A stretch of 64,000 bases of DNA from Zhengitettix transpicula (taxonomy: Eukaryota; Arthropoda; Insecta; Orthoptera; Tetrigidae): positions 92,477,532 through 92,541,531 of the forward strand of contig CM073591.1 in NCBI GenBank assembly GCA_037074705.1. The letters are read 5' to 3'. A program made the position numbers and the translations under genes. The notes under the pieces were generated by a model. It did not search any database. It was not told where the DNA came from and worked only from the letters and a program-made list of their open reading frames with translations. Positions within the stretch are counted from its first letter, which is position 1. Each line of letters starts with the position of its first letter. Positions 11,701 through 24,765 of this stretch are shown here, one piece after another.

Positions 11701-14700
11701 CATATTAGACCACTAATTTACTAAGCAATTAGTCAAAATGAATATAAATACCAGAATAATATAATTAATACAGAATAATTATACACTAAATCATGCAAAA
11801 TCCAAAATTTGAAAGTGTTCTTGTTAACTTAATTTCTATCTTACTTAAAGAGTAGGTATAAAATATATTCTCAATTCATCAAGAAATATTTTCATCAAAA
11901 GAGTCTTTCACGGAGGGAAAAATACCTAACTATCCAGATTTTGCAACAGCATAAATTATAATTAGACAATTTTCATAGACCAGAATCCAAACCTAAAAGA
12001 AATATAACAAACTTCCACACCACAAGCATTTTAAGATAACTGTACAATGAAGCAAGAACGAAATTGTTTCATGCACATGCCCTAAAATTTGAGAAATGTA
12101 ATTCAATTATATAACCATATTAACCTCTAATGAACTTCATTTAGAAGCTTTCGTTAGATATAGGTGAGCACATGCTTCTTCTGAAAAGAAATTCACATGC
12201 AGTCGTAATTGTGCCCAAGAGAATAAATAAAATCAATCATACACACCTAAAAACATGTGAAATAAAAAGGCAAAGATTACAAAAATTATTACTAAACCAG
12301 GTGTACTGTAAACAGATTTTTTCCTTTATGCTTGTTTCTGACACAAATATATGAAGCTCTGCTTCATAACCAACTTGGATACGAGAAATTCACAATTTTC
12401 AACATGCAGCTACACATTTCACAGCTGTTCATTTTTATTAAATATATTGGACAAGGATTGAAACAAAATACATGCAGTTGAAATTATTGGGAAGTATATT
12501 ATTCTTGGCCTGTTATAAGAATATGTATTAATACATTCCTGAGATTTTTGGGATGCAGGTTATTAACATTTCAAATGTCAAGAACGAAAACTATGCCCAG
12601 AAAGGGTATTGACCAAATTATATCATGTCAAAATGAAGATAAAACCGTAATTAAATAATGAGGCATAAAACAAATATACTCACAACCATGAATCTTTTGA
12701 AATAATGGTTTACATGCACACAAAGTGCAGTTGAAGACCATACGACTTTAACTAGCTTTTCAAATTTGCTGTCTTCTAAATTTTATATATGTATATATGA
12801 TATTAGAACAAACCAATGCATGAATCAACATAGTTAGAAATGAAACCTAAATTATGTTAGATGACTAGTACAATTAATACTGAAGAAATCACTCCTTTAC
12901 CATGTAACTACACCGATTGGAATATATGTTCAAGATTACATATGTGTAATGGAAGTCACAAAATAAAATGACTTTAATGAAGAGCTATAAATTTATCATG
13001 GCAAGGAATTTTCCACAGATGTAGGAGACATGCATGTTTATGTCATATGTCATGAGAATAAAATATTTCTCAAGCAGGGGTAATTTAAAATCTATTTGAG
13101 AACACAAATAAAATGTGAAAATAATAAAAGTTGAATACACACAACATTACCTGTATTGTGATAGAATTATTACTTGTTCCCAAGTTGGGAACCAGAGCAA
13201 CAGGAGATGGTGTGGATGAGGCAGAACTAGCTGGCCCTTGAGGCATAATTGTTAAACGTGGAATGGAAGGAACGCCTCCGGGCATCATTGGCATCATTTG
13301 ATTTGCCCCAGGGACCATCTAGAACAGGATATGTTTATTTCATAACTTGAGAGCAAAAGTGCAGAAGCTAGTCTGAGATTTTTCTATAGTTTAGTATCAC
13401 TAAACAAATGATTTCCCCAACACAATTATGAACTTGATGATTTAGGAATTGTAGCAAATAAAAGTAATTTGGTTGAAGAATGACATATTCTATTAATTCT
13501 AGGAAGTCTTCCTTCAGGTTTAATTATTTGTTTGAAAAAAGAATTCTAAACAATTCCATTTGTTCAGCAGATGATTGCAGGATACAATTTAAAAATCAAA
13601 CCAGTCATCAGAAAAGTTGGCAACAATTTTCATTTAATACTTCTATTAATTGACTACCTAACAAATTACTAAACAGAAACATGAATTCACATTATATATA
13701 TATATATATATAAATAAACATTTACATAGGAAAGAGACACAGCAAAGTCGACTTACATGAAATCAATAGTTGTCCATTTGGGTTGAAGAGTGAGGGTATT
13801 ACAAATTTCAGAGGACCTGAGTCCCCTTCTACAAAAGAAAAGTCTCTGAACTGTGCCCTTAAGGTCCTCGAAAGTTTATAATACCATCTCTCCTAAGCCC
13901 GACTGGACCAATAATTGATTTCAGGTAAGTTGACTTCACTGTCTCTCTTTCTTACCCATTATATTATATATATATTAATTAGGTACACACGAGTTTAGAC
14001 CAAAAATGTATATGAACACCAAGAACATAAAAGATTAAATAAATATTCTTACAAATTTCATTAGGCAACTTGATTAAAACAAGTTTACCTTGACAATTAC
14101 AAGAAGTGCTAAAAGATGTAGCAATTACTTTCCAGGCATTGAATGAGTACAACACTGATAAGCATAGCATGTAGAAATATATTTATCCATCTGTTACGAT
14201 GTTCTGTACTACTGTCCTGAGGATAGTGATTACCTATTATTACTGAAGCTCACGATTCATGAATAAATTTAGTATACATACTCTCTCTCTCCTCTTGAAG
14301 TAGAGGATAGTGTATATGTTTATAAATAGTCAATAGCCCCACAAAAAAACTGTTTCTATAACTCTGAGTGCTTAATACTTTGGAGTGTGAAAATAAATCA
14401 ATTATTTTATTATCTTGTTAGAGTTGAAGTATTGTAAAGGATAATTAAGTAAGAATGATAAAAAAATGTCAATTTTTGTAATGTAAACAAGCTTAGATCA
14501 GTGTCCAAAGAATCTTTTCTTAGAAGGAAATAATTTTTAATGGTGCAAATAATAGAATTTTGAACCTTGTGCACAGTAGAACCTACAAGCTATTTACATG
14601 ATGGAATGTTACCAAGCTGTAAAAATAGCAGGAAAGAAGTGATAAATCACTTAATGTTATAAACTTGTAAGAAGTTAGAAAAACAGTCAATGAAAAATTG

Positions 14701-16527
14701 ATATACAAAGGGTGGAGTGGAAGAATGAATACACTTGTTGCTACTGGAAATATACGAGGATTTGGAAAAGACACAATGGAGTATTAAAAATTCCAATATA
14801 ATCATAAAAATGTGATGAATTATTTAAAGTTGGTAGCCCAAACAAATTCCTGATTTTTACATTTCATTTTAAATATTCCAACAATTTATCAGAGAATCTT
14901 AATCACTCTTCATTTTTTTTAAGTTCACTTCTGCAGAGTGTGATATAAACTTTTAAGGTATTAGAAGACTTACTGGGGATAGATTATTAAAAAATAATAT
15001 TAATACAAATATTCAGAATTGCATATTAATAAAAGTTTTGTATTGCTTATGGATCCATAATTGAATCATAGGGTTAAATGCATTGAGAAATAAAAACATC
15101 ATTTCAGTAACAAAATAAACTTTATTACTGATAAATTATAATGGTTTATTGTATTTTTTTTTAGAAAATCTTAATTCCTGGAAAACAAAAATCATTCTTG
15201 GTTTATAAGATTTTTCATATTATCTGTATTGTGATTTTCTGATGAACATAAATTGCATTATCTGTTATATTGAATTCCTAAATTCCATGACAGTTATCAT
15301 GAAATGTCTTTGATGTAAAACTTGTCTCAAGTGTGAGAAAAGTCAACTATCTATGTCTAAGAATTGTTTCTTGGATACCGGCACATGGGATGTATTGTCT
15401 TTCTCCTGAAAGATGCTAATGTCTCCAAAATTTTGAAGAACTTCATACTGTCCTTAATGGCAACGACAAGCTTCAATTTCAAGTAAGCCAACAACCAACT
15501 TTCTTTAATTCTGTTCATGACAATTTTTTCAATTTTTTTGATATTGTAAAATTTTTTCTCTTTGGGTGATTTTACAAAGTTTTGAGGCGTGGTACATACA
15601 TTTGTTGCTTAGGAATGCACGGTCGGAAATGACATGTTGAGGCATGAACACAAAAATTGTGACATAAAAAAAAACATTGTTTATTTGGAACATAATCACA
15701 AAGTGCTTGTTTTCAGAAACGTTGTGTGGAATTTATATCATCACTTATTTTGTCCGTATTTGGCTATTTTGATTATACAGATGTAATTTTTCTTTTCAAC
15801 AGTAATACATACTTTGTAGCGCCAAAGGAGTGATCGACAAACTGTTCCTAAGATGCCAGGCATTTTGCACATGCACTGGATAGTTAAGGTACTCAATTAA
15901 GTCAACTGGAATCTTGTAAATGATGGCCTTTAGATGTTCCCATAAGAAGTAATTGATGCACAATGAATCTGGCGATATGGTTGGATAACAGACACTGTGA
16001 TAATGTTGTAAATGAGCAATGCTTATTGTTTTATGTCATTTTTGTGTTTGTGTGTCAACACCTCACTTCTGTCCATACATTCCTATATGAAAAGTGCACG
16101 TTTTAGTAAGCTGTACCACCGTTCAAATTTAGTTTGACGTCTTTAGAAACACCCTATAAGTAAATGCGTGTAATATTTATACATACATACATACATATTG
16201 TGGCTGTCACACAAAGTGCAATACCATCTCCTGAAGAGGCTAGATTACCTAACAATTTGACTGTTTCTTTCTGTCTTACACAGCTGTCTAATTTCTGTCT
16301 TTCCTGTCCTTTTAATTTGGTTTGATAATGTCACATCATCCTTAGTTGCATGTCAGCTGTAATGAAGTGTAGTCCTGTTCTGTCCTGAGCAAGGGGGCTG
16401 AGGACCTAGAAATTTTGACTTGCTTCTTACTATACAGTACAGTGACACAAAGTCTCATTAGGAGGTGGGTCGGCCACTCTTCACCTCTCTTTCTTGATAA
16501 TAATGGTCAATTGGTTTAGCAATGTTG

Positions 16528-16596
<69 letters not shown>

Positions 16597-19500
16597 TACA
16601 CATTACAGTATTGTTATACTGAAAGAAATTGTTAATTTCTTTTTACAAAAGTTTTTCATTCACTCAAAATTTTCTTTAATAATTGGAGGAATTTGTCAGT
16701 TTATTAATCAGTAACACATTTTGATACAAAGTATACCTACTTCTTTTTAAGATTACTATATATTTCTTTTGACAGTGTTTTCTGCAAAATGACAACAGAT
16801 AAAATTTGCTAAATATATTAGTATTATATTTTATATTTCACCACTGTCAAGAAACTTTAAAACCCCCCCCCCCTTATAATTAACAATAACGTGTTTAAAG
16901 TTCAGGTAACACATGATCCAAAACAAATAGAAATCATAACATGAACTAAAAAACTAATATCAATTTTTTCTTAGATTAGAAAAGTGTTCATATTGTGTGA
17001 AAAAACTCCAAAATTTTTAATTGGATCAAAAAGCGTTTTGCATACTGCCAGTCAAAATTATATACAAGGTGTGCCCGAAAAGTTCGGTGAATGCCGTCAT
17101 AAAATAAAGAAAATAAGAGTTACAAACAAAATACCTTTCCTGCATTCAAAGTAATCACCATTAGCTACAACACACTTCTGACATAAATTGTATAGCTGCT
17201 GGAAACGCTTCGTTTGGAATCACTAAAACCATCAGTAACACTTTTTCGGTTATCACCAACATCTGCGAAGCATAAGCCTTTCAGGGCTAATTTTAGTTGT
17301 GGAAACAAAAAGGAACATTGCTGGTGCCATATCTGGAGAATAAGGAGAGTGTTGAAGATGAGTCACTTTGTGTTTAGCGAGAAAGTTGCTCAAATGGATC
17401 GCAGTGTGCGGACGGGTGTTGTCGTGAAGGAGATTCCACTGTTCACTCTGGTACAGTTCTAGCCAAACCCACCGGATGTGCTTCGGAAGCTGTTTTAAAA
17501 CTCCCTTGTCAAATTCTGCATCGATAGTTTGACCCTCAGTTAGAAACTCATTTTGAATCAAGCCATTGTGGCGGAAAAACGTGTTAACATCGTCTTAACA
17601 TTGGATTTTGTCAGCTACTTTTTTGGGGAGATGGGGGAAGTCGATGAACACCATTCCATTGATTGTAGCTTGGTCTCCAGATTGTATTGGTAGCACCAGG
17701 TCTCATCTCCAGTAATAATGTTTTCCAAAATCTGCAGATTCTGGTCAGACATGTCGATGAAATCTCCTGACATTTCCATCTGATTTTGCTTCTGCTGGTC
17801 AGCTTGTGTGGTACAAACTGGGCACAAATCTTCCGCTTTTCAAATATTCATGAATAACGGTGCTTACATTGTTTTGCTGATTTTCAAATTATCTGCTTTC
17901 ATTCTCAAAGACAGCAGCCGATTATCTGCAAGCATCTGTCACACTTGTTCGATATTGTCTAGAGATTATGCTTGTTGACGATCGACCTGAAAGGGGTTAA
18001 TCATATATATATTTTCTGCCTATTAAGTGTTTAAACCCCTCAAGAACATTTTTTTTTTCTCACGGGTTCAACACTGTACAACAAGACTTTAGCTTTGTGT
18101 GTCTCCGTCACTGTTTTCTCTAATTTGAAGTAAAACTTCATGTTAACGCATTGCTCCACTGTGTAATTACGTTTCACTTTGTTGATTGGCACGATAGGGG
18201 GCATTTGTTGACGTGTCTGTCAATGTGCATAACGCTAACCAGCGCGGTTTTTACAATATGGGACCATTCACCGAACTTTTAAAGTGCACCTTGTAAATAG
18301 ATGTTTGTTTTAAAGGATGAAATTCTAACACAACTATATAAACTAAGTTTTCACATTAGCTGAAGAGAATTTTCAACTATCACTTCTGAGTTGTGGCAAC
18401 ATCGAAATCGGTACATGTAAGTTGATGATGACTAAGAAAGAATCTTTGATAATGAATTTAGATTATTTATTGGGTATTTACATGACAAATAGTTTTGAAT
18501 TAGAAAAATTGAATAAAAAATCTTCTGAAAAATAAATTTGAAAAACTGGTTTAGAATATTTCAAGAACAAAGATTTGGTGTGTGTGTGTGTGTGTATATA
18601 TATATAGTTGAAATAATTCAAATTTTCCTCAGCACAACTGGACCAACTATTAATTTCAGGTAAGTTGACCTTGCTCTCTCTCTGTTTTCTATCTAAATGT
18701 GTTATTTAATTTGATGCCGTCACATTTTCCATAAATGTTAAAACTTCTGTGACTTAGTAACATTAGATTAGTTTATTTAATGTTAAATCAACCTTAAAAA
18801 TATCTACTATATTAAAATTTTGACTTACCAGTGATGATGTTTCAGTTAACTTTGCTTCTTTTATGATGAATAAATTTTTATGGTCCAGCAGACCGACTTC
18901 TACGATTTATTATCAAACACTAATATGCTATGTAGGATAAGATATTACTGTTTAAATAAGTATACTTAATTTCCATACTACAAAAATCATTCACTATATT
19001 TTTATGACAACAGAGCTTAAATGTTGAAATAAAATGTATTCAGGGAAATTACAAATCACTATTACCTGATACATAATTTTTGTATTTTAAGAAACAAAGG
19101 TTGCTATTCCTTCATAAAAAGCCTTTACTTAAAAAATTATGTCACATTGTAGAGAATAGATCTATTCTCATTGCATTATTTGGGGGGGAGGGGGGGAAAC
19201 ACTATAGGTATTTGGGTGCAGGGATTAATGACTTAATGATTAATTGGCAGCTGGATGTAGAGTAGTGATTCCACTGTTTATGCTATGCATATGTGTACAG
19301 AACTCAGTAGGACAACCAGTTTTTGATAGTCTTTTGGCTTTATTTATTAATGTTTTGGGAAAAATTTCTTCACATGGGGATTGAAACAGCACCAAATTCA
19401 ATGTAAATACCAAAAGTGTATTATTATTAATTTTGAAGATGTGATTTCATTGGTACCTACAACAACAACTGCTGACCGTGCAACAATTACCACGTTGGAT

Positions 19501-22500
19501 CACTTCAAAGGGCATCAGTTGACACTTATCTCAGAACAATCACCAACTACTGAAGTTCACTAAAATACCATTAATTATTCCAAAGATACGCATGCATTGC
19601 ATATCCATATAATGATAGTGCCTTTTTAAATTCTTGTTAGTTTTAAACATAACTTGGAAAAACATCTATTTAGTATAAATTAATATTAAAAATAAAACAA
19701 ATTAATTAACTGTTACTACTATAATAAATTATATTCATGTTGTAATTATTTGAGACAATTCCTATAAATAAGTTTTAATTATTTAACTTCTGAATTCCTA
19801 TAATTAAGTTTATATTATTAAAACATATCTACTGAAAAAATTCTGAAAGAATGATTTATATTTTCTAAAAGTGATATTCTCTGATAACCACTGTAGTAAT
19901 AAAAATAATCAACTTCTGTTCAAATTTGGACTACATACATCTTACATTGCACTGACCATGTTTTATTTTATGTTGACATACTGTAATTAGTTCCGGATTT
20001 TGGACATTACAATCAACAATGTTCTGTTACAAGACCACAACTGATGAGATGTTATTGTTTTTAAAAGTAACTCATTGCCTTCTGTATTTTTACATTGGTA
20101 AGAGACCTGATGTAATTTCTGATGGGAAATTGATATTATAAGTTGTGTCCAATTACATTGCCTGCCAGAAATAAATAGCAGCCAGCAGTTGATTTACCTT
20201 AAATCGATAGATGGCATAGTCACTTGGAACGAAATAAAATTTCAACTTTTTTAGGGCCAGAACCCCCACCCCCCTTCTTCGAACTATGGTGCCACAGCCA
20301 TTAGACGGGAACAATTGACACCCAACAAAGCCAACAACTCTGTCTCTCTCTCAAAAACAGGTCACAATGGAAAAATAACAGGAAAAAAACATACATACAC
20401 ACATACATACAAACACATTATAATGCAAGATAAAAAGTAAGAAAAGGATAGGAAGTTGAAAAGTGAATGAATAAAAATAGGGAAAGGAATTACCTCACTT
20501 TTCAAAACAACATCTACCACCAAATAAGTGGTTAATTTATTGCACAAATCAATATCATCGAGCCAGCTTCATTGCTTTAATCGTCTTTTTGTTACAGATG
20601 TAAACCTTTACAATATTTCATTTAGTGTTCTTTGGAGTAACTGAATAATGAACTACTGAAAAAGCCAAACACTTCGACTTAAGTTTTACACTCTTTACAT
20701 CTATTTTTTAAGGAATCTAATGTCTGATCTAGGACTGTATTTAAAAAGCTCTACTTTGTAATTGATGACGTTGTTCATACTGAAATTGTGTCGGTTTTCT
20801 TCTTGGGCAATGTCTATTTATGGGTGGGAAGTCTGCTTCAGCATTTAGCATTTAATTTGTGAACTTGGTTTAAACATAGAAATTTATGTAATATAAAAAT
20901 GGATAATTTTCCATATATAGATTTCAAAATGCATTCAAATTTCCTTAATAATCAAATTAAAATGTCAATTTAATTTATAAAATATATTTAATTTCTGTTC
21001 TTTGCCCTTATACTATTGTCAATGATCGATCCTCCGTAAGTGGTTTTTGAACCTGCAGACGTTTAGGTTTTATTCTTAATAGATGAAAAATATATGTTGT
21101 TATGACATAATAAGAAAATGTAGGTAGAAATTATGACAAAGAGTTCGAGGACAAGATTGCCATTTGCTGCCCCCATGAAAGTGCCACAGCTCTCGGCGAC
21201 CCTGAAGTTAGAACTGAAAATTTTGTTGAAGCAGTCCATAATAACTTACATATCCATATTTTTAAATGGCACAGAATAGTTGATGTGTGTAAGGGACATT
21301 CATATACTTACAAATGATTTTCCAAACCACAAAAAAAGACACTTTCTGGGATTCAGTGTTCGAATGACAGTCAAATGAACTTCAAGGGACTGTTCACAGA
21401 ATTAGTACATAATATGCTAATTATGGAACAAAAGGAATTCAGTTTGCACATCAGACATGTGGGACATTGATCACAAATTCTGGACAATCATGATAATTGA
21501 TAATGAGTCACACTAAGATGCAGAACTTACAGAAATATTCATCCCAGACACAACTGAATGTGATTTTGTTATTCCATAAAAATGGAAAGGATTCAATTTA
21601 AATCAAGAAAATAAATATTATGCATAGCTGAACATTCTAAAATGAGTGTTGAAGGCATGTTTCAAACTATGGTGGGATTATTGGTAAAAGGGTGTGAATT
21701 ACTTTGAAGAAAATTACAGTAAATGTGAGTTGAATAAATGTTATTTATGTTTGAGTGTCTGGCATTAAATCTGGAACTTTTAATCAGCATGCTCAACCAA
21801 TTGATCATTGAAATAATCCATTGCCTCTACATTCATATAGTTATGTTTTATTTCATTCTCAACCTTCTTTATAAATGAAAAATCAATATTGCTTTATGGA
21901 AGTTGAAAACATAAGAAAAATAATGATGTTAGGTAATAATAAATAGCTTACCTGATATATTTGATTTCCTGATATCTGGTATGTTGCAGGAAGAAGTACT
22001 TGAGACTGACTAGGCTGTACAGATTGTCTATAAAGCATTCCTGAAAGAAATCAATATTTAAATAATTGTTTCCAAGAGAAAGTACACCATCTATCAAAAC
22101 TACAAATCTAGTAGTGGCATATATATGTTTCGATCAAGTCAATAAGCATAGTTGAATTCAGTCTTTGAAACTTTGTGCTATGAAATACCAACTTATTAAA
22201 ATAACAACCTTGAAAGAATTGTAGCTGAAACAAAATGTTCTGTGCAAGACATAAAAAATTTAGTACAAAAATCATAAATTTGATGTAAATTTGTATTAAA
22301 TTAAAATTATCCATTCACATTACCCTCAATGTGTGATTTATTACCTCTAGCCAGAATTACCTCGACCATTAAAGAATATTTTGTATTAAAATTTTTCTTG
22401 TTCCTGTACACTTTTAATTAGAATGAAATAATCCATATTGTAAAAAATAATAGGGAAGGTGGACAAGGATATGTGTTTATACAACAAATAGTTCAGATTT

Positions 22501-24719
22501 AATACCTCAGTTTTGCACGATTGATTTGGCCATTAATACTACCATATATTCAGTATTTAGAATTGTAATAAATGTTGTCCATTATTTTACTACGTCTTTA
22601 TCTAATTAGTATACTTTTAACACAAAATGTTAAAATATTTTATAATTTGAACAATTGATGCCTAGCGGTATTATTAACATCTTTATAATTTATAATTATA
22701 TAAATAAATAGCCAAAAAACAAACAAACCTACATACAATGAAACAATTCTTGAAATATCATCCCAACATTATTTTTAATCACGCACACAAATGTTCTGTC
22801 ACTGTTACTCTAGATCATAAAAAATAGACCAACATGTGAACTTACTTCCTTCCGATACTAACTTGAAAGTTTGCAAACTCACCTGATCTCAACACAGTTG
22901 GTGAAAAATTAAAAACTATTTGTAAGAGTTGGTGAAAAATTAAAAACTATTTGTAAGAGATGAATACAAAAATTTATTGAGTCTTCTGCATTTACTCGTT
23001 ATTAATCATCTCAGTGAACACTGCCAGGGCTTATGTATGCCCTTCCAAAAATTCAGAAACCTGACATATCTTTTAGAATAATTATTGCTTCTCCAGATAG
23101 CCCCTTACATGACATTTCTTCCTACATCCAAAACATGTTTTTTTTTTCTGAAGGTTTCAATGAAGAAAACCACTATTCTGTGAAAATTTCTTACCAGTTT
23201 TGACTAAATCAAACATCTAACCGCCTCTCATGATCACTCATTAATTTCTTTTGTTGTTGTTATTTTCTTATGCAACTATATCCCCATGACTTAGTCATTA
23301 ACAGTTTCAAAACCAGATGACCCATCTTCAGCCAAATTACTAAAATTCCAGTTAACGAGACTTCATGAATTTTAAATCTAAGTAATGTGTATAAAGTTAG
23401 GTAGAAATTGATCTACACAATTTAGATTGTAACCAGAAATTTGATTCACTCCCTTCTACCCCCACTCCAAGCAGCTGAGCCACACATTAACCAGTATGGT
23501 AAATGTCTGAATTTAATTCAGTGACTTCCATAAAGTCAGAATCAACAATCTCCGTTGTTTAATCATCACTTTTATGTAACAGCCACTCATCCATGTCCTC
23601 CCCTTCTGCCACACCTTGGGGCTGAACTACAACTTAACTGACATAGTGAATGTCAGAATTAAACTCATTGATATCTATTACCCTGGATTGGACACTAAAC
23701 TCGCTTGTTTCATTTTTTTATGTAATGCACCATCCCCCATTCTTTAATGGTTCTGCCTTCCCATGTTTTACAGGGTTAAAATTATGCACTGAAACACCTG
23801 AATAAGAAACTATTAATCTAATTGACCTCGAAAACTAAATATTCGACGCTAATATTGGCCATTTAATCATGTTTTTAAATTTCACCCCTGTTCATATATA
23901 TATTGGTATGGAAAGGATAGAGAGATAGGTTGTGGCTTACCTGAAAGTGAAGTGCGGTGTCGCCATGAGGAACTGAAGGTTGTTCTTCAAATTTTCTTAG
24001 GCTCTCAGCCTCCTTCTTCAGGAAGGAGTGTTACACCATTCCGTGCACCGGCCAGCTGCGGAGTTTTGACCACCGCACGGCCAGTAGCTCATAAACAATC
24101 AACACCCCCACCAAGCCACTAACTTTCTCTCTCAGGGGAAGAACTCTGAGAGAGAATGGTGAGTGAGAAGCATCACCATCCTTAAAGCTCAACCCCCCGA
24201 TTCATCAGAAGCAGAACTCCATCTATGGGAACTATCTTTCCAAAATGTCTTGCAGTCCAGGCAAAGCCCTGGACTCAACATCCTGTAATTAGTGCCCTTC
24301 CTACGTACCATCCCCTCTTTCACAAGACCATGTGAGTATGTATGAGCATGCTTATGTATGTATAAGTATGCATACATGTGTGTGTGTGTGTGTTTGTGTC
24401 TGTGCATGTTCATGTGTATTTGTATGTTCAAGCATACATGTATACATGGGATGCTTTGTATGAATGATCCTTTCCTATGCCACAACCTTCTCCTGAGAGA
24501 GAAAGTTTGTGGCTTGGTGGGGGTGTTGATTGTTTATGAGCTACTGGCCGTGCGGTGGTCAAAACTCCGCAGCTGGCCGGTGCACGGAATGGTGTAACAC
24601 TCCTTCCTGAAGAAGGAGGCTGAGAGCCTCCGAAAATTTGAAGAACAACCTTCAGTTCCTCATGGCGACAACGCACTTCACTTTCAGGTAAGCCACAACC
24701 TATCTCTATCCTTTCCATA

Positions 24720-24765
<46 letters not shown>

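Larger units (their letters stand above)
13319..21951 (-). other. Intron 3 of the zinc-finger gene
   Basis: 8633 bp filled with repeats: family A copies near 13.7-14.0, 16.2-16.5, 18.6 and 20.2 kb, a DDE transposon remnant at 15.6-16.2 kb and a mariner element at 17.1-18.3 kb. Regions 14.0-15.4 and 20.4-21.9 kb hold nothing I recognise. Confidence 0.6.

Noticed and set aside
17214..17462. 82-codon plus-strand ORF in the mariner element
   Set aside because: Antisense shadow of the minus-strand transposase, which carries the recognisable motifs.
24189..24718. Overlapping 98-, 79- and 96-codon ORFs around 24.2-24.7 kb
   Set aside because: They lie in a long palindrome and TG microsatellite; the symmetry creates open frames on both strands without known motifs.
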